64,000 nucleotides of DNA from JACVRW01 sp963808775 (lineage in GTDB: Bacteria; Actinomycetota; Thermoleophilia; Solirubrobacterales; Thermoleophilaceae), in assembly GCA_963808775.1 (NCBI GenBank), contig CAWEGR010000005.1:868001-932000 (forward strand). Direction: 5' to 3'. Positions 1-8,474 of this stretch are shown one piece after another; the first letter of the stretch is position 1, and each line of letters starts with the position of its first letter. The notes below the pieces were generated by a model that was given only the letters and a program-made list of their open reading frames with translations, ran no database searches and was not told where the DNA came from. A program made the position numbers and the translations under genes.

Positions 1-846
1 GCGCGCCTCGTGGCGGAGCGCGTCGGCGCAGCCGGCACGCTCGTGTGCATCGACCGCGACCCGGCGGCGGAGGAGCGCTTCGAGGAGCTCGCATCCGATG
101 TCGCCTGCCAGACGCGCTTCCTGTCGATGGACTACGCCGACGGGCTCGCCGAGCTCGTGCGCGAGGGGGTCGAGGCGGACCTCGTCTACCTCGACCTCGG
201 CATCTCCTCGATGCAGGTCGACACCTGGGAGCGCGGCTTCTCCTACTCCTACGACGCCCCGCTCGACATGCGCATGGACCCGCGCCAGTCGCTCGACGCG
301 CGCGAGGTCGTGAACGGCTGGGACGAGCGCCGGCTCGCCGAGCTGTTCCGGCGGCTCGGCGAGGACCCGAACGCGCGCCGCATCGCGCGCGAGATCGTGC
401 GCCGCCGCAAGGAGGAGCCGATCGAGACGACCGGCCAGCTCGTGGCTGCCATCGAGGCGGCGCTGCCGGCCCCGGTGCGCCGCAGCTTCGGCGGCCGCAG
501 CCCCGCCAAGCGCGTCTTCCAGGCCGTGCGGATCGCCGTGAACGCCGAGCTCGACTCGCTCGACCGCGCGCTGCCGATCGCCTGGGAGCTCCTGCGGGAG
601 GACGGCCGCCTCGCGGCGATCTCCTTCCACTCGCTCGAGGACCGGCGCGTGAAGCGCTTCCTCGCGGATCGCGCGCGCGGCTGCGTGTGCCCGCCGGACT
701 TCCCGGTCTGCGTCTGCGGACGTGAGCCCGAGGCCGAGCTGTTGACCGGCCGTGCCGTCGCGCCGACCGCCGGCGAGGTGGCGCAGAACCCGCGCGCGAA
801 GTCGGGGCGTCTGCGCGCCGCCCGCAAGCTCGAGGCGGGCGCCTGA
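1..846 (+). CDS. rsmH: 16S rRNA (cytosine1402-N4)-methyltransferase RsmH, 5' truncated
   Basis: RsmH methylates N4 of C1402 in the ribosomal P site using SAM and is the usual first enzyme gene of dcw clusters. The reading frame is open from base 1, so the N-terminus and the glycine-rich SAM loop lie outside the window. Visible family features are an acidic ribose-binding strand (LVCIDRDP), the LDLGISSMQVD segment, the RGFSY and PLDMRMD motifs, the SFHSLEDRRVKRF motif near the C-terminus and a short Cys-rich stretch (CVCPPDFPVCVC) before a basic tail. The TGA stop overlaps an ATG at 846, typical of coupled translation into the next division gene. Identity is very secure. Confidence 0.97.
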   Translation, partial: ARLVAERVGAAGTLVCIDRDPAAEERFEELASDVACQTRFLSMDYADGLAELVREGVEADLVYLDLGISSMQVDTWERGFSYSYDAPLDMRMDPRQSLDAREVVNGWDERRLAELFRRLGEDPNARRIAREIVRRRKEEPIETTGQLVAAIEAALPAPVRRSFGGRSPAKRVFQAVRIAVNAELDSLDRALPIAWELLREDGRLAAISFHSLEDRRVKRFLADRARGCVCPPDFPVCVCGREPEAELLTGRAVAPTAGEVAQNPRAKSGRLRAARKLEAGA

Positions 847-975
847 TGGGGCGCAGCGCGGCCGCCGTCGCCGCACCGGCCCGCACGAGGCGCGCACCCG
901 CGACGAGGCACGCCCGCGCGCCGGCGCTCCGGCCACGCGGCGCCGGCACCGGCTCCGGCCCGGCGGCCGCTGCGC

Positions 976-1572
976 GTGGTGCGCTCGCCGTTCGCGCGCA
1001 CGCTCAGGGCGCGCGCCGGCCAGGCGCTCGACTCGCTGCTCGCCGGCCGCGGCTGGATCGTGCTCGTGTTCCTGCTGCTCGGCGGGATCGTCTTCTTCAA
1101 CGTCGACCTGCTGCAGATGAACCGCGACATCGCGCGCAACTCGGAGAAGATCTCCGCGCTGAAGCGCGAGAACGCAGGGCTGCGCGCCGACGAGGCGCGC
1201 CTCGCCAGCAGCGAGCGCATCCAGGAGGAGGCCGCCGCGCTCGGGCTCGTGCTGCCCGCGCCTGGCGAGGTCCGCTACCTGAAGGCGCGGCCCTCGGTCG
1301 ACGCCAGGCGCGCCGCCGGGGGGATCGCCCCCGCGGACGGCGCCGCGGCCGACACCGCCGCCGCGGAGGCGGGCGCCGTGCCCGCCACGGGCGGAGACGA
1401 GGCGGCCACGGAGTCGGGCATCGACCCCGTGACGGGCTTCCCGGTCGACCCGGCCACGGGCCAGCCGGTCTACGACCCGGTCACGGGCGCGCCGCTCGAT
1501 CCCTCCACCGGCGAGCCGCTCGACCTGAGCGCTCTCGGCGCGGAACAGGCGACCGACCCAGCGGCGGGCTGA
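976..1572 (+). CDS. ftsL: FtsL/DivIC-like septum formation initiator with DPxTG-repeat tail
   Basis: Small bitopic division protein in the ftsL position between rsmH and ftsI. The frame shows one transmembrane helix (WIVLVFLLLGGIVFF, about residues 32-46), then a short coiled coil (RNSEKISALKRENAGLRADEA split over two heptads) and a VRYL motif typical of DivIC/FtsB-family proteins. An Ala/Pro linker leads to four DP-x-TG-x-P repeats at the C-terminus. The coordinates use GTG 976. The true start is probably ATG 846, which overlaps the rsmH stop; that ATG is in frame 0 and the rest in frame 1, so a one-base insertion between about 900 and 970 is likely. ftsL is a positional name; ftsB/divIC is equally possible. 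Confidence 0.75.
   Translation: MVRSPFARTLRARAGQALDSLLAGRGWIVLVFLLLGGIVFFNVDLLQMNRDIARNSEKISALKRENAGLRADEARLASSERIQEEAAALGLVLPAPGEVRYLKARPSVDARRAAGGIAPADGAAADTAAAEAGAVPATGGDEAATESGIDPVTGFPVDPATGQPVYDPVTGAPLDPSTGEPLDLSALGAEQATDPAAG
1423..1527 (+). repeat. Tandem DPxTGxP coding repeats in the FtsL-like tail
   Basis: Four consecutive 8-9 codon units read DPVTGFPV, DPATGQPVY, DPVTGAPL and DPSTGEPL. They lie in the predicted extracytoplasmic tail of the FtsL-like protein. The Asp-Pro-x-Thr-Gly spacing resembles low-complexity calcium-binding or flexible linker repeats; the function is unknown. Confidence 0.7.
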
Positions 1573-1576
1573 GCCG

Positions 1577-3283
1577 GTGCCGGCCACCCAGCGCCGCCCG
1601 CCCCCACGCGCCCCGCGCAGGCGCACCTCGAGCGGTGGCGCCTCGCCGCGGCTGGTCGAGCGCCGCATCGGGCTGCTGTTCGCGATCTTCCTGCTCCTGC
1701 TCGGCCTCGCCGCCCTGCGGGCCACCTGGCTCGGCACGGTCAAGTCGGGCGCGCTGTCGGACCGCGCGCTCTCCCAGCAGGTCGAGGACCTCGTCACGCC
1801 GGCACGGCGCGGCACGATCTCGGACCGCAACGGCATCAAGCTCGCGGTCACCGAGGACTCGGTCACCGTCTTCGCCCATCCGATCCTGATCGACGACCCC
1901 GGCGCCGTCGCGCAACGTCTCGCGCCGCTCGTCGGGCGCACCGAGAGCGAGCTGCTCGAGAAGCTCTCGGACAGCGACTCGACCTTCGTCTACCTGCGCA
2001 AGCGCATGGACGCCGAGCTCGGCCAGCGGATCGAGGACCTCGGCATCGAGGGCATCGACACGGTCGTCGAGCCGCAGCGCACCTACCCGCAGGGCCACCT
2101 GGCGTCGCAGCTGCTCGGCGTGGTGGGCGTCGAGAACAAGGGCCTCGCGGGCATCGAGCTCGCGCAGGACGAGCTGCTGCACGGCGAGGACGGCAGCCGC
2201 CGGCTCGTGAAGGACGCGATGGGCGAGACCATCAACATGATCGAGGTCGAGCAGGCGCACGCGGGCGAGGACCTGCAGCTCACGCTCGACGCGCGCATCC
2301 AGGAGCGCACCGAGGCCGTGCTCGCCGAGGTGGGCGCCACGTACAGGCCGCAGGGCGCGACCGCCGTCGTGATGGACCCGCGCACCGGCGAGGTGCTGGC
2401 GCTCGCCAACTGGCCGCGCGTGGACGCGAACAACATCGACGAGGCGCCCGCCTACGCGCGCAAGAACCGGGCGATCCAGGACATCTACGAGCCGGGCTCG
2501 ACCTTCAAGGCGATCACGGTGTCGGGCGCCATCGAGGAGGGGCTCGTCAAGCCCGACACGGAGCTGTCCGTGCCGTCCCTGATCCAGGTGGCCGACCGCA
2601 CGATCGGCGAGGCGCACGACGCCGGCGGCGGCGTCAAGGACGTGGCCACGATCCTCGCGCAGTCGTCGAACGTCGGCTCGGTGATGATCGGCCTGAAGCT
2701 GGGCGCGAAGCGGTTCGACAAGTGGGTGCGGCGATTCGGGTTCGGCTCGAGCACGGGCCTCGGGCTGCCGGGCGAGTCGGGCGGCCTCGTGCTGCGCCCG
2801 GAGAACTACAGCGGCTCGTCGATGGGCAACATGCCGATCGGCCAGGGCATCGCGGTCACGCCGATGCAGATGGCCACGGCCTACACCGCGATCGCGAACG
2901 ACGGCGTTCTGCGCCCGCCCTACGTGATCCGCGGCCAGGCGCCGCGGCCCAAGCGCGTGCTGTCGAAGCGCACCTCGGACCAGGTGTCGAAGATGCTCGA
3001 GGGCGTGCTCGCCGCCGGCGGCACCGCCGAGGAGGCCGCGGTCGAGGGCTACACGCTCGCGGGCAAGACCGGCACCTCCGAGAAGGCGATCCCCGGCGGC
3101 TACTCGAAGACGGACTTCATCGCGAGCTTCATCGGCTTCGCGCCCGCCGAGAACCCGCGGCTGCTCGTCTCGGTGATGGTCGACACGCCGCTCGGCGACA
3201 TCTACGGCGGCACGGTCGCGGCGCCCGCGTTCGAGCGCATCATGGAGTTCGCGCTGCCGTACCTGAAGATCCCGCCGAGCTAG
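1577..3283 (+). CDS. ftsI: Peptidoglycan D,D-transpeptidase FtsI (PBP3, class B)
   Basis: Septal class B penicillin-binding protein, 568 residues, that cross-links peptidoglycan at the division site with FtsW. An N-terminal membrane anchor (about residues 35-52, LLFAIFLLLLGLAALRA) is followed by the pedestal domain and a transpeptidase domain. All three catalytic motifs are present: STFK with nucleophile Ser308 and Lys311, SSN at about 363-365, and KTGTS starting at Lys497. The GTG start at 1577 lies 4 bases after the preceding stop. The next two genes are on the opposite strand, so ftsI ends this transcript segment and converges with them; its stop overlaps theirs by 4 bases. Confidence 0.96.
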   Translation: MPATQRRPPPRAPRRRTSSGGASPRLVERRIGLLFAIFLLLLGLAALRATWLGTVKSGALSDRALSQQVEDLVTPARRGTISDRNGIKLAVTEDSVTVFAHPILIDDPGAVAQRLAPLVGRTESELLEKLSDSDSTFVYLRKRMDAELGQRIEDLGIEGIDTVVEPQRTYPQGHLASQLLGVVGVENKGLAGIELAQDELLHGEDGSRRLVKDAMGETINMIEVEQAHAGEDLQLTLDARIQERTEAVLAEVGATYRPQGATAVVMDPRTGEVLALANWPRVDANNIDEAPAYARKNRAIQDIYEPGSTFKAITVSGAIEEGLVKPDTELSVPSLIQVADRTIGEAHDAGGGVKDVATILAQSSNVGSVMIGLKLGAKRFDKWVRRFGFGSSTGLGLPGESGGLVLRPENYSGSSMGNMPIGQGIAVTPMQMATAYTAIANDGVLRPPYVIRGQAPRPKRVLSKRTSDQVSKMLEGVLAAGGTAEEAAVEGYTLAGKTGTSEKAIPGGYSKTDFIASFIGFAPAENPRLLVSVMVDTPLGDIYGGTVAAPAFERIMEFALPYLKIPPS

Positions 3284-4695
3284 TCCTTCTGCTCGTCGGG
3301 ATCGGCGAGCGCCCGCAGGGCGCCGCGCATGCGGGTCTGGGCCTCGCGCATCTCCTCGAAGGCGCGCTCGGCCGCGAATGAGGACGACTCGACCTCGGCG
3401 AGCCGCGTCTCGAGCTCCGCGCGGCGCGTCTCCGAGCCCTCGAGGCTCGAGCGCAGGTCGCGCAGCTCCATCTCCTGCACCTCGCGCGCCTTCTCCGCCT
3501 CCTCGCGCAGCTCCGTGAGCGCCTGCCTCGCCTGCTCGGCGCGGCGGTCCGCGTCCTCGAGCTCCTCGAGCGCCGCGCGCGCCTCCTCCGTCTCCGAGCG
3601 GGCGCGCACGAGCTTCGTCTCCGCGGAGGTGAGGCGCTCGCGCAGCGAGTCCATCTCCTCCGTGCGCACCTCGACGTCGGCGCGGGCGCGCTTCAGCTCC
3701 TTCTTGACGGAGCCGAGCTCGTCCTTCAGCGCCGTCGCCTCGTCGGCGGCCCGCTCCGCGTCACGCGCGCGGGCGCCGGTCTGGTCGAGCTCGGCCTTCG
3801 CGGCGGTCAGCTGCTCGCGCAGCCCCTCGAGCTCGGCGGTCGTCTCCTTGACGCCGCGGGCGCGGGTGCGGGCGTCGTCGAGCTCGCGCTCCGCCTCCGT
3901 CAGCTTGGCCTGCAGCAGCTCGAGCTCGGAGTCGCGCGCCTCGGCGGCCTCGCGCGCCTGCGTGAGCTCCGCCTCGAGCTCCTCGACCCGCTCCGTGAGA
4001 CCGGGATCGGCTGGAACGGGGAAGGCTGCGGCGGTGGCCGGCTCGTCCGCGGCCTCGGCGGCGTCGTCCGGAAGCTCGTCCTGGGTGCCCTCGCCCTCCT
4101 GCCAGAAGACCGCGGAGGACGCGGGGGGTTCGTCGCGGGAATGGGCCGCATAGCCGGCCGACGGGTCGGACTCGGCGGGTGGGGCCTCGTCCTCGTCGTC
4201 GTCGATGAGCGGGAGGGACTCGAGCAGCGCGTCGAGTGCGGGACGCGACGCCACCGCGGGCTTCACGTCCATCTTCGTCATCACGGCGATGTCGTTGACG
4301 CCGAGGGCGTCGGCGGGGTCGGCCATCGCCACCAGCAGCCCGCCGCCCACGAAGCCGACGGGCACCGCCTGGTAGCGGCGCGCGGCCGTGGGCTTGATCA
4401 GGTTGGCGGCGCTCGCCTCGACGGCGAAGGCGTTCAGGTCGATGTACGCGATCCCGTAGCGCTCCGCCGTCGCGTGCGCGAGCTGCTCCTCGTCGATCGC
4501 CCCGGAGTCGACGAGCACGCGCGCCACGGTGGTGCCCGGGCTGCGGGCGGCCCGGACCGCCTGCTCGACCGCCTCGCGGTCGGCGAAGCCGAGCTCGACG
4601 ATCACGTCGGAGAGAAAGCCGGAGCGGCCACCAGGCGTCGTCGGCGGGATCACGCCCTTCGGCGGGGCCGCCGACTTGGAGCCGGTCTTGCTCAT
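3280..4695 (-). CDS. MshEN (GspE N-terminal-like) domain protein with long coiled coil
   Basis: 471 residues. After a short polar N-terminus, about residues 25-160 match the MshEN/T2SSE-N fold found at the front of GspE/PilB-type ATPases: FLSDVIVELGFADREAVEQA, then the second half-repeat around ARVLVDSGAIDEEQLAHA, then the AVPVGFVGGGLLVAMADP hairpin. Several MshEN domains bind cyclic-di-GMP. No ATPase follows. After an acidic linker (about 165-230) the rest, about residues 235-460, is almost pure coiled coil (ELEAELTQAREAAEARDSEL and similar heptads). Its ATG overlaps the stop of the upstream GAF/GGDEF-like gene by 4 bases, so the two are translationally coupled. Both lie antisense within the dcw cluster. 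A scaffold or sensor role is inference. Confidence 0.72.
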   Translation of the reverse strand: MSKTGSKSAAPPKGVIPPTTPGGRSGFLSDVIVELGFADREAVEQAVRAARSPGTTVARVLVDSGAIDEEQLAHATAERYGIAYIDLNAFAVEASAANLIKPTAARRYQAVPVGFVGGGLLVAMADPADALGVNDIAVMTKMDVKPAVASRPALDALLESLPLIDDDEDEAPPAESDPSAGYAAHSRDEPPASSAVFWQEGEGTQDELPDDAAEAADEPATAAAFPVPADPGLTERVEELEAELTQAREAAEARDSELELLQAKLTEAERELDDARTRARGVKETTAELEGLREQLTAAKAELDQTGARARDAERAADEATALKDELGSVKKELKRARADVEVRTEEMDSLRERLTSAETKLVRARSETEEARAALEELEDADRRAEQARQALTELREEAEKAREVQEMELRDLRSSLEGSETRRAELETRLAEVESSSFAAERAFEEMREAQTRMRGALRALADPDEQKD

Positions 4696-5651
4696 GCCGG
4701 CGTCTCCCTGCGCGCGGCCGGCAGCGCGCCCTCGAGCGCTTCGCCGGCGGCCTGAAGGACGCCCTCGGGGGAGTCGGCGCTGCCGAGCGGGACCGTCGCG
4801 TAGGCGAGCTCGAGCTCGGCCGGGCGCTCGCCCGGGGAGCGGGCGACCGCGCTCGCGAAGCGGTCGAAGAAGGCGTCCGCGCCCTCCTGGCCCTTGCAGC
4901 CGACGAGCAGGGCCGCGAACACGTCATGGTCGAGCCGGCCGGCGTGGTCGGAGCGGCGCATCGCTTCCTCCAGGACGTCGGCGGCGTCGCGAAGCAGCAG
5001 CTCCGCCACCCCGTCGCCAAGGCGAGCCCTCACGTCGCCCAGATTATCGAGCCGGCAGAGCAGCAGGTAGGTCTCGGTCGAGCCGCGCTCGGCCTGGCGC
5101 CACTCGCGGTCGAGCTCCTCGACGAAGGCGACGTGGTTGAGCAGGCCCGTGAGCGCGTCGGTGCGCTCGGGGTCGCGCAGCCGCTCGCTGAGGCGCCGCA
5201 GGTCGGCCCGCCACTTGACCGACTCCCACTCGTAGGTGAGGAGGCGGCCCGCGACCGCGAGCAGGTCGAGGTGCGAGCGGGTGAAGAGGTCGGTTCCCGA
5301 GGCGAGCGCGCAGAGGGTCACGGCGCCGCCGCCCGCGCTCGTCTCGAGCGGCATCGCAAGGTAGGAGCGCACGGACAGCTCGGCGAGCGCCCCGCGGTCG
5401 AGCAGGCCTCCGGACTCGCTCGCGTCGCCGGCCAGCGGGAGCGTCGATCCGGGGTGAAGGCTCGCCACGGCCTCGCCGCGCACGTCGATGAGGCGGTACT
5501 CCTGCTCCTCGAGGTCGACCTGCCCGAGCAGGACGGAGCCTGGGGGCAGCTCGGCCTCGACCAGGTCGAGCACCGCGTCCGCAGCCTCCGAGAAGCTCGA
5601 GAAACGACGCTCCGCCAGGCGGGCAAGCGAGCTGAGCGCGTTGCCGCTCAC
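4692..5651 (-). CDS. GAF-like domain plus degenerate GGDEF domain protein
   Basis: 319 residues. About residues 10-150 look like a GAF-type sensor; about 160-310 match the diguanylate cyclase fold, with DALTGLLNHVAFVEELDRE as the usual first helix of a GGDEF domain. The signature loop expected as (G/S)GDEF reads LDHDVF within AGRLDHDVFAALLVG, so the glycines and catalytic acid are not conserved and cyclase activity is unlikely. It may act as a non-catalytic domain. It is divergent from murE with a 67-base spacer and overlaps the downstream MshEN/coiled-coil gene by 4 bases. The ATG gives a complete N-terminus (MSGNALSSLARLAERRFSSF). Confidence 0.75.
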   Translation of the reverse strand: MSGNALSSLARLAERRFSSFSEAADAVLDLVEAELPPGSVLLGQVDLEEQEYRLIDVRGEAVASLHPGSTLPLAGDASESGGLLDRGALAELSVRSYLAMPLETSAGGGAVTLCALASGTDLFTRSHLDLLAVAGRLLTYEWESVKWRADLRRLSERLRDPERTDALTGLLNHVAFVEELDREWRQAERGSTETYLLLCRLDNLGDVRARLGDGVAELLLRDAADVLEEAMRRSDHAGRLDHDVFAALLVGCKGQEGADAFFDRFASAVARSPGERPAELELAYATVPLGSADSPEGVLQAAGEALEGALPAARRETPA

Positions 5652-5718
5652 CCGTTCTGTATCGGCACCGCGCCCGCGAAAATCTGAGCGAGGGCGCCGG
5701 TATCCTGCGGGGCCGCCT

Positions 5719-7131
5719 GTGACCCTCCGCGAACTGATGGGGAATGGGGCGCCAGAGGCCGAGGTCTCGGCCCTCGCCTACTCGAGCCAGAGCGTCGTTC
5801 CGGGGGCGCTCTTCTTCTGCGTGCCGGGCTTCCGGTCGGACGGGCACGATTTCGCGCCCGACGCCGTCGAGCGCGGGGCCGCGGCGCTCGTCTGCGAGCG
5901 GCCGCTCGGGCTCGGCGTGCCCGAGGTGATCGTGCCGGACGTGCGCGCCGCCATGGGCCCCGCCGCCGCGCGCTTCTACGGCGATCCGACCGCGGAGCTC
6001 GACCTGGTCGGCATCACGGGGACGAACGGGAAGACCACGACCGCGTTCCTCGTCCGGCACATGCTCGAGCGCGCCGGGCGCCGCTGCGGCCTGCTCGGCA
6101 CGGTGAAGAGCGTGGTGGGCGGGGTGGAGGAGGAGGTCGTGCGCACGACGCCCGAGGCGATCGACCTCCAGCGCACCTTCCGGCGCATGGTCGACGGCGG
6201 TGACGAGGCCTGCGCGATGGAGGTCTCATCGCACGCGCTCGAGCTCGGGCGCGTCGCGGGAATCCGGTTCGCCTGCCGGGTGTTCACGAATCTGACCCAG
6301 GACCACCTCGACTTCCATCCCTCGATGGAGGCCTACTTCCTCGCCAAGCGGCGCCTCTTCGACGGGCCCGGTCCCGCCGTCGTCAACGTGGACGACTCCT
6401 ACGGGCGCCGGCTCGCCGCGGAGGTCCCCTGCACGACCTTCGCGATCGAGAGCGAGGCCGACTACCGCGCCCGCGCGATCGAGTTCGACCTGATGGGCTC
6501 GCGCTTCGTCTGCGACACGCCCGAGGGGCCGCTCGAGGTCGAGTCGCCGCTTCCCGGGGTCTTCAACGTGCTGAACGTGGTCGGAGCGCTGGCCGCCGTG
6601 CGGGCGCTCGGCGTCGAGGAGATCTCGCTCGAGGGCTTCGAGCGCGTGCCCGGGCGCTTCGAACCGGTCGACGAGGGGCAGGACTTCGGCGTGCTCGTGG
6701 ACTACGCCCACACCCCCGAGGCCCTCGAGAACGTGCTGAGGGCCGCGCGCGAGGTCACGCGCGGGCGCCTGCACGTGGTGTTCGGGGCGGGCGGCGACCG
6801 CGACCGCTCGAAGCGCCCGCTGATGGGCGCCGCGGCCCGTGAGCTCGCCGACCGGGTGCTCGTGACCTCGGACAACCCGCGCAGCGAGAGCCCGGAGGCG
6901 ATCATCGACGAGGTGATGGGGGGCGCGGGCCCGGACGCCGGGCGCGAGGTGGATCGCCGCCGTGCCATCGGGCTCGCGATCGCCTCGGCCGAGCCAGGCG
7001 ACGTGGTGGTGGTCGCGGGCAAGGGGCACGAGCAGGGCCAGGAGTTCGAGGACGGCCGCAAGGAGCCGTTCGACGACGTGACCGAGGTGCGGCGCGCACT
7101 GCGCGAGCGAGCCACGGCGGGGGCGGCGTGA
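5719..7131 (+). CDS. murE: UDP-N-acetylmuramoyl-tripeptide synthetase MurE
   Basis: Cytoplasmic Mur ligase that adds the third residue of the stem peptide to UDP-MurNAc-L-Ala-D-Glu. 470 residues from GTG 5719 (VTLRELMGN), chosen because it starts the conserved N-terminal domain and follows a GCGGGG ribosome-binding site; the open frame extends further upstream, but that part would overlap the divergent gene. The ATP loop GITGTNGKTTT has Lys105. ERRLF-type motifs, the central EVSSHALELGRVAG segment and the C-terminal DNPRSE motif are present. DNPR is the signature usually associated with meso-diaminopimelate, so a DAP-type peptidoglycan is likely. The stop overlaps murF by 4 bases. Confidence 0.96.
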   Translation: MTLRELMGNGAPEAEVSALAYSSQSVVPGALFFCVPGFRSDGHDFAPDAVERGAAALVCERPLGLGVPEVIVPDVRAAMGPAAARFYGDPTAELDLVGITGTNGKTTTAFLVRHMLERAGRRCGLLGTVKSVVGGVEEEVVRTTPEAIDLQRTFRRMVDGGDEACAMEVSSHALELGRVAGIRFACRVFTNLTQDHLDFHPSMEAYFLAKRRLFDGPGPAVVNVDDSYGRRLAAEVPCTTFAIESEADYRARAIEFDLMGSRFVCDTPEGPLEVESPLPGVFNVLNVVGALAAVRALGVEEISLEGFERVPGRFEPVDEGQDFGVLVDYAHTPEALENVLRAAREVTRGRLHVVFGAGGDRDRSKRPLMGAAARELADRVLVTSDNPRSESPEAIIDEVMGGAGPDAGREVDRRRAIGLAIASAEPGDVVVVAGKGHEQGQEFEDGRKEPFDDVTEVRRALRERATAGAA

Positions 7132-8471
7132 TCGACCTCTCCGCGCGGCGGATCGCGGAGGCCGCGGGCGGCGAGCTTGCGGCGGGAGCGCCGGAGCGCG
7201 CCGGCCCCGAGCGCGCGCTGATCGACTCGCGGGCGGCGGGCCCGGGCGACCTCTTCTTCGGCCTGCCGGGCGCGAGCGCCGACGGCGGCGAGTTCGCGGC
7301 CGCCGCCCTCGAGGCCGGGGTGTGGGGCGTGGTCGTGGCGCCCGCGCACCGCGCCGCGGCGCTGCGCGCCGTCGAGGCCGCCGTGGGCGACTCGGCCTGC
7401 GCCGCGGCCTGCGTGATCGTCGCGCCCGACCCCCTCGCGGCGCTGCACGCGCTCGCGCGGACCCGGCGGCGCGAGCTCGGCGTGCCGGTGGCGGGCGTCA
7501 CCGGCTCGACCGGCAAGACCTCGACGAAGGACATCCTCGCGGCCCTGATCCCCGGCTCGCACGCGAGCCAGGAGAACTTCAACACCGAGATCGGGCTGCC
7601 GCTGACGATCCTCGAGGCCCCACGCGGGACCACGGCGCTCGTGCTCGAGATGGCGATGCGCGGCGAGGGGCAGATCGCGGAGCTGGCGGCGATCGCCGAG
7701 CCGGACGTGGGGGTGATCGTGAACGTCGGCCCGGTCCACCTCGAGCTGCTCGGGACGGTCGAGCGCGTGGCGGCGGCCAAGGCCGAGTTGATTCGGGACC
7801 TGCGCCCGGGCGCGGCGTGCGTGGTGCCGGCGAGCGAGCCCCTGCTCCGGGGACACCTGCGCGACGATCTCGACACGTGGACCTTCGGCCCGGGCGGCCA
7901 GGTCCAGCTGCTGGCGATGGAGGCGGGCCGTGCCGAGCTCGAGGCCCGCGGCGAGAGCATCGCGCTCGAGCTGCCCTATTCGGAGCCCCACAACCTGCTG
8001 AACACGTGCGCCGCCGTGGCCGCGGCGCGGGCGCTCGGGCTGCCGGTCGGCGGGCGCGTGGACGTGCGCTTCTCCTCGCTGCGCGGCGAGCTCGTCGAGC
8101 TCCCCGGCGGCGTGACCGTGGTCAACGACTGCTACAACGCCAACCCGATGTCGATGCGCGCCGCCCTCGACCACCTCGCCTCGGCACCGGCCGAGCGCCG
8201 CATTGCGATCCTCGGGACGATGGCCGAGCTCGGCGACGGCTCGGCCCGCTTCCACCAGGAGATCGGCGCGCACGCCCGTGAGCTCGGCATCGACCTGCTC
8301 GTCCCGGTCGGCGACGACGCCCTGGCCTATCTCGAGGGCTTCGACGGCGAGGCCCACCCCGTCGCCTCGCCGGAGGAGGCCAGGGTGTTGCTCACCGAGG
8401 TCGGCCGCCCCGGCGACCGCGTGCTCGTCAAGGGCTCGCGCTCGGTCGGGCTCGAGCGGGTGCTCGCCTAG
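7128..8471 (+). CDS. murF: UDP-N-acetylmuramoyl-tripeptide--D-alanyl-D-alanine ligase MurF
   Basis: Adds D-Ala-D-Ala to the tripeptide precursor. 447 residues starting at GTG 7128, which overlaps the murE stop (GTGA). The nucleotide loop GVTGSTGKTSTKD has Lys130, with the QENFNTEIGLPLTIL motif just after it, a central EMAMRGEGQIAELA region and the C-terminal NDCYNANPMSMRAAL motif characteristic of MurF. It is tightly packed with mraY downstream (3 bases). Confidence 0.96.
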   Translation: MIDLSARRIAEAAGGELAAGAPERAGPERALIDSRAAGPGDLFFGLPGASADGGEFAAAALEAGVWGVVVAPAHRAAALRAVEAAVGDSACAAACVIVAPDPLAALHALARTRRRELGVPVAGVTGSTGKTSTKDILAALIPGSHASQENFNTEIGLPLTILEAPRGTTALVLEMAMRGEGQIAELAAIAEPDVGVIVNVGPVHLELLGTVERVAAAKAELIRDLRPGAACVVPASEPLLRGHLRDDLDTWTFGPGGQVQLLAMEAGRAELEARGESIALELPYSEPHNLLNTCAAVAAARALGLPVGGRVDVRFSSLRGELVELPGGVTVVNDCYNANPMSMRAALDHLASAPAERRIAILGTMAELGDGSARFHQEIGAHARELGIDLLVPVGDDALAYLEGFDGEAHPVASPEEARVLLTEVGRPGDRVLVKGSRSVGLERVLA

Positions 8472-8474
8472 CCG

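Noticed and set aside
4692..5651. Active diguanylate cyclase call for the GGDEF-like gene in the dcw cluster
   Set aside because: The signature loop is LDHDVF, lacking the glycines and catalytic acidic residue, so only the fold is supported.
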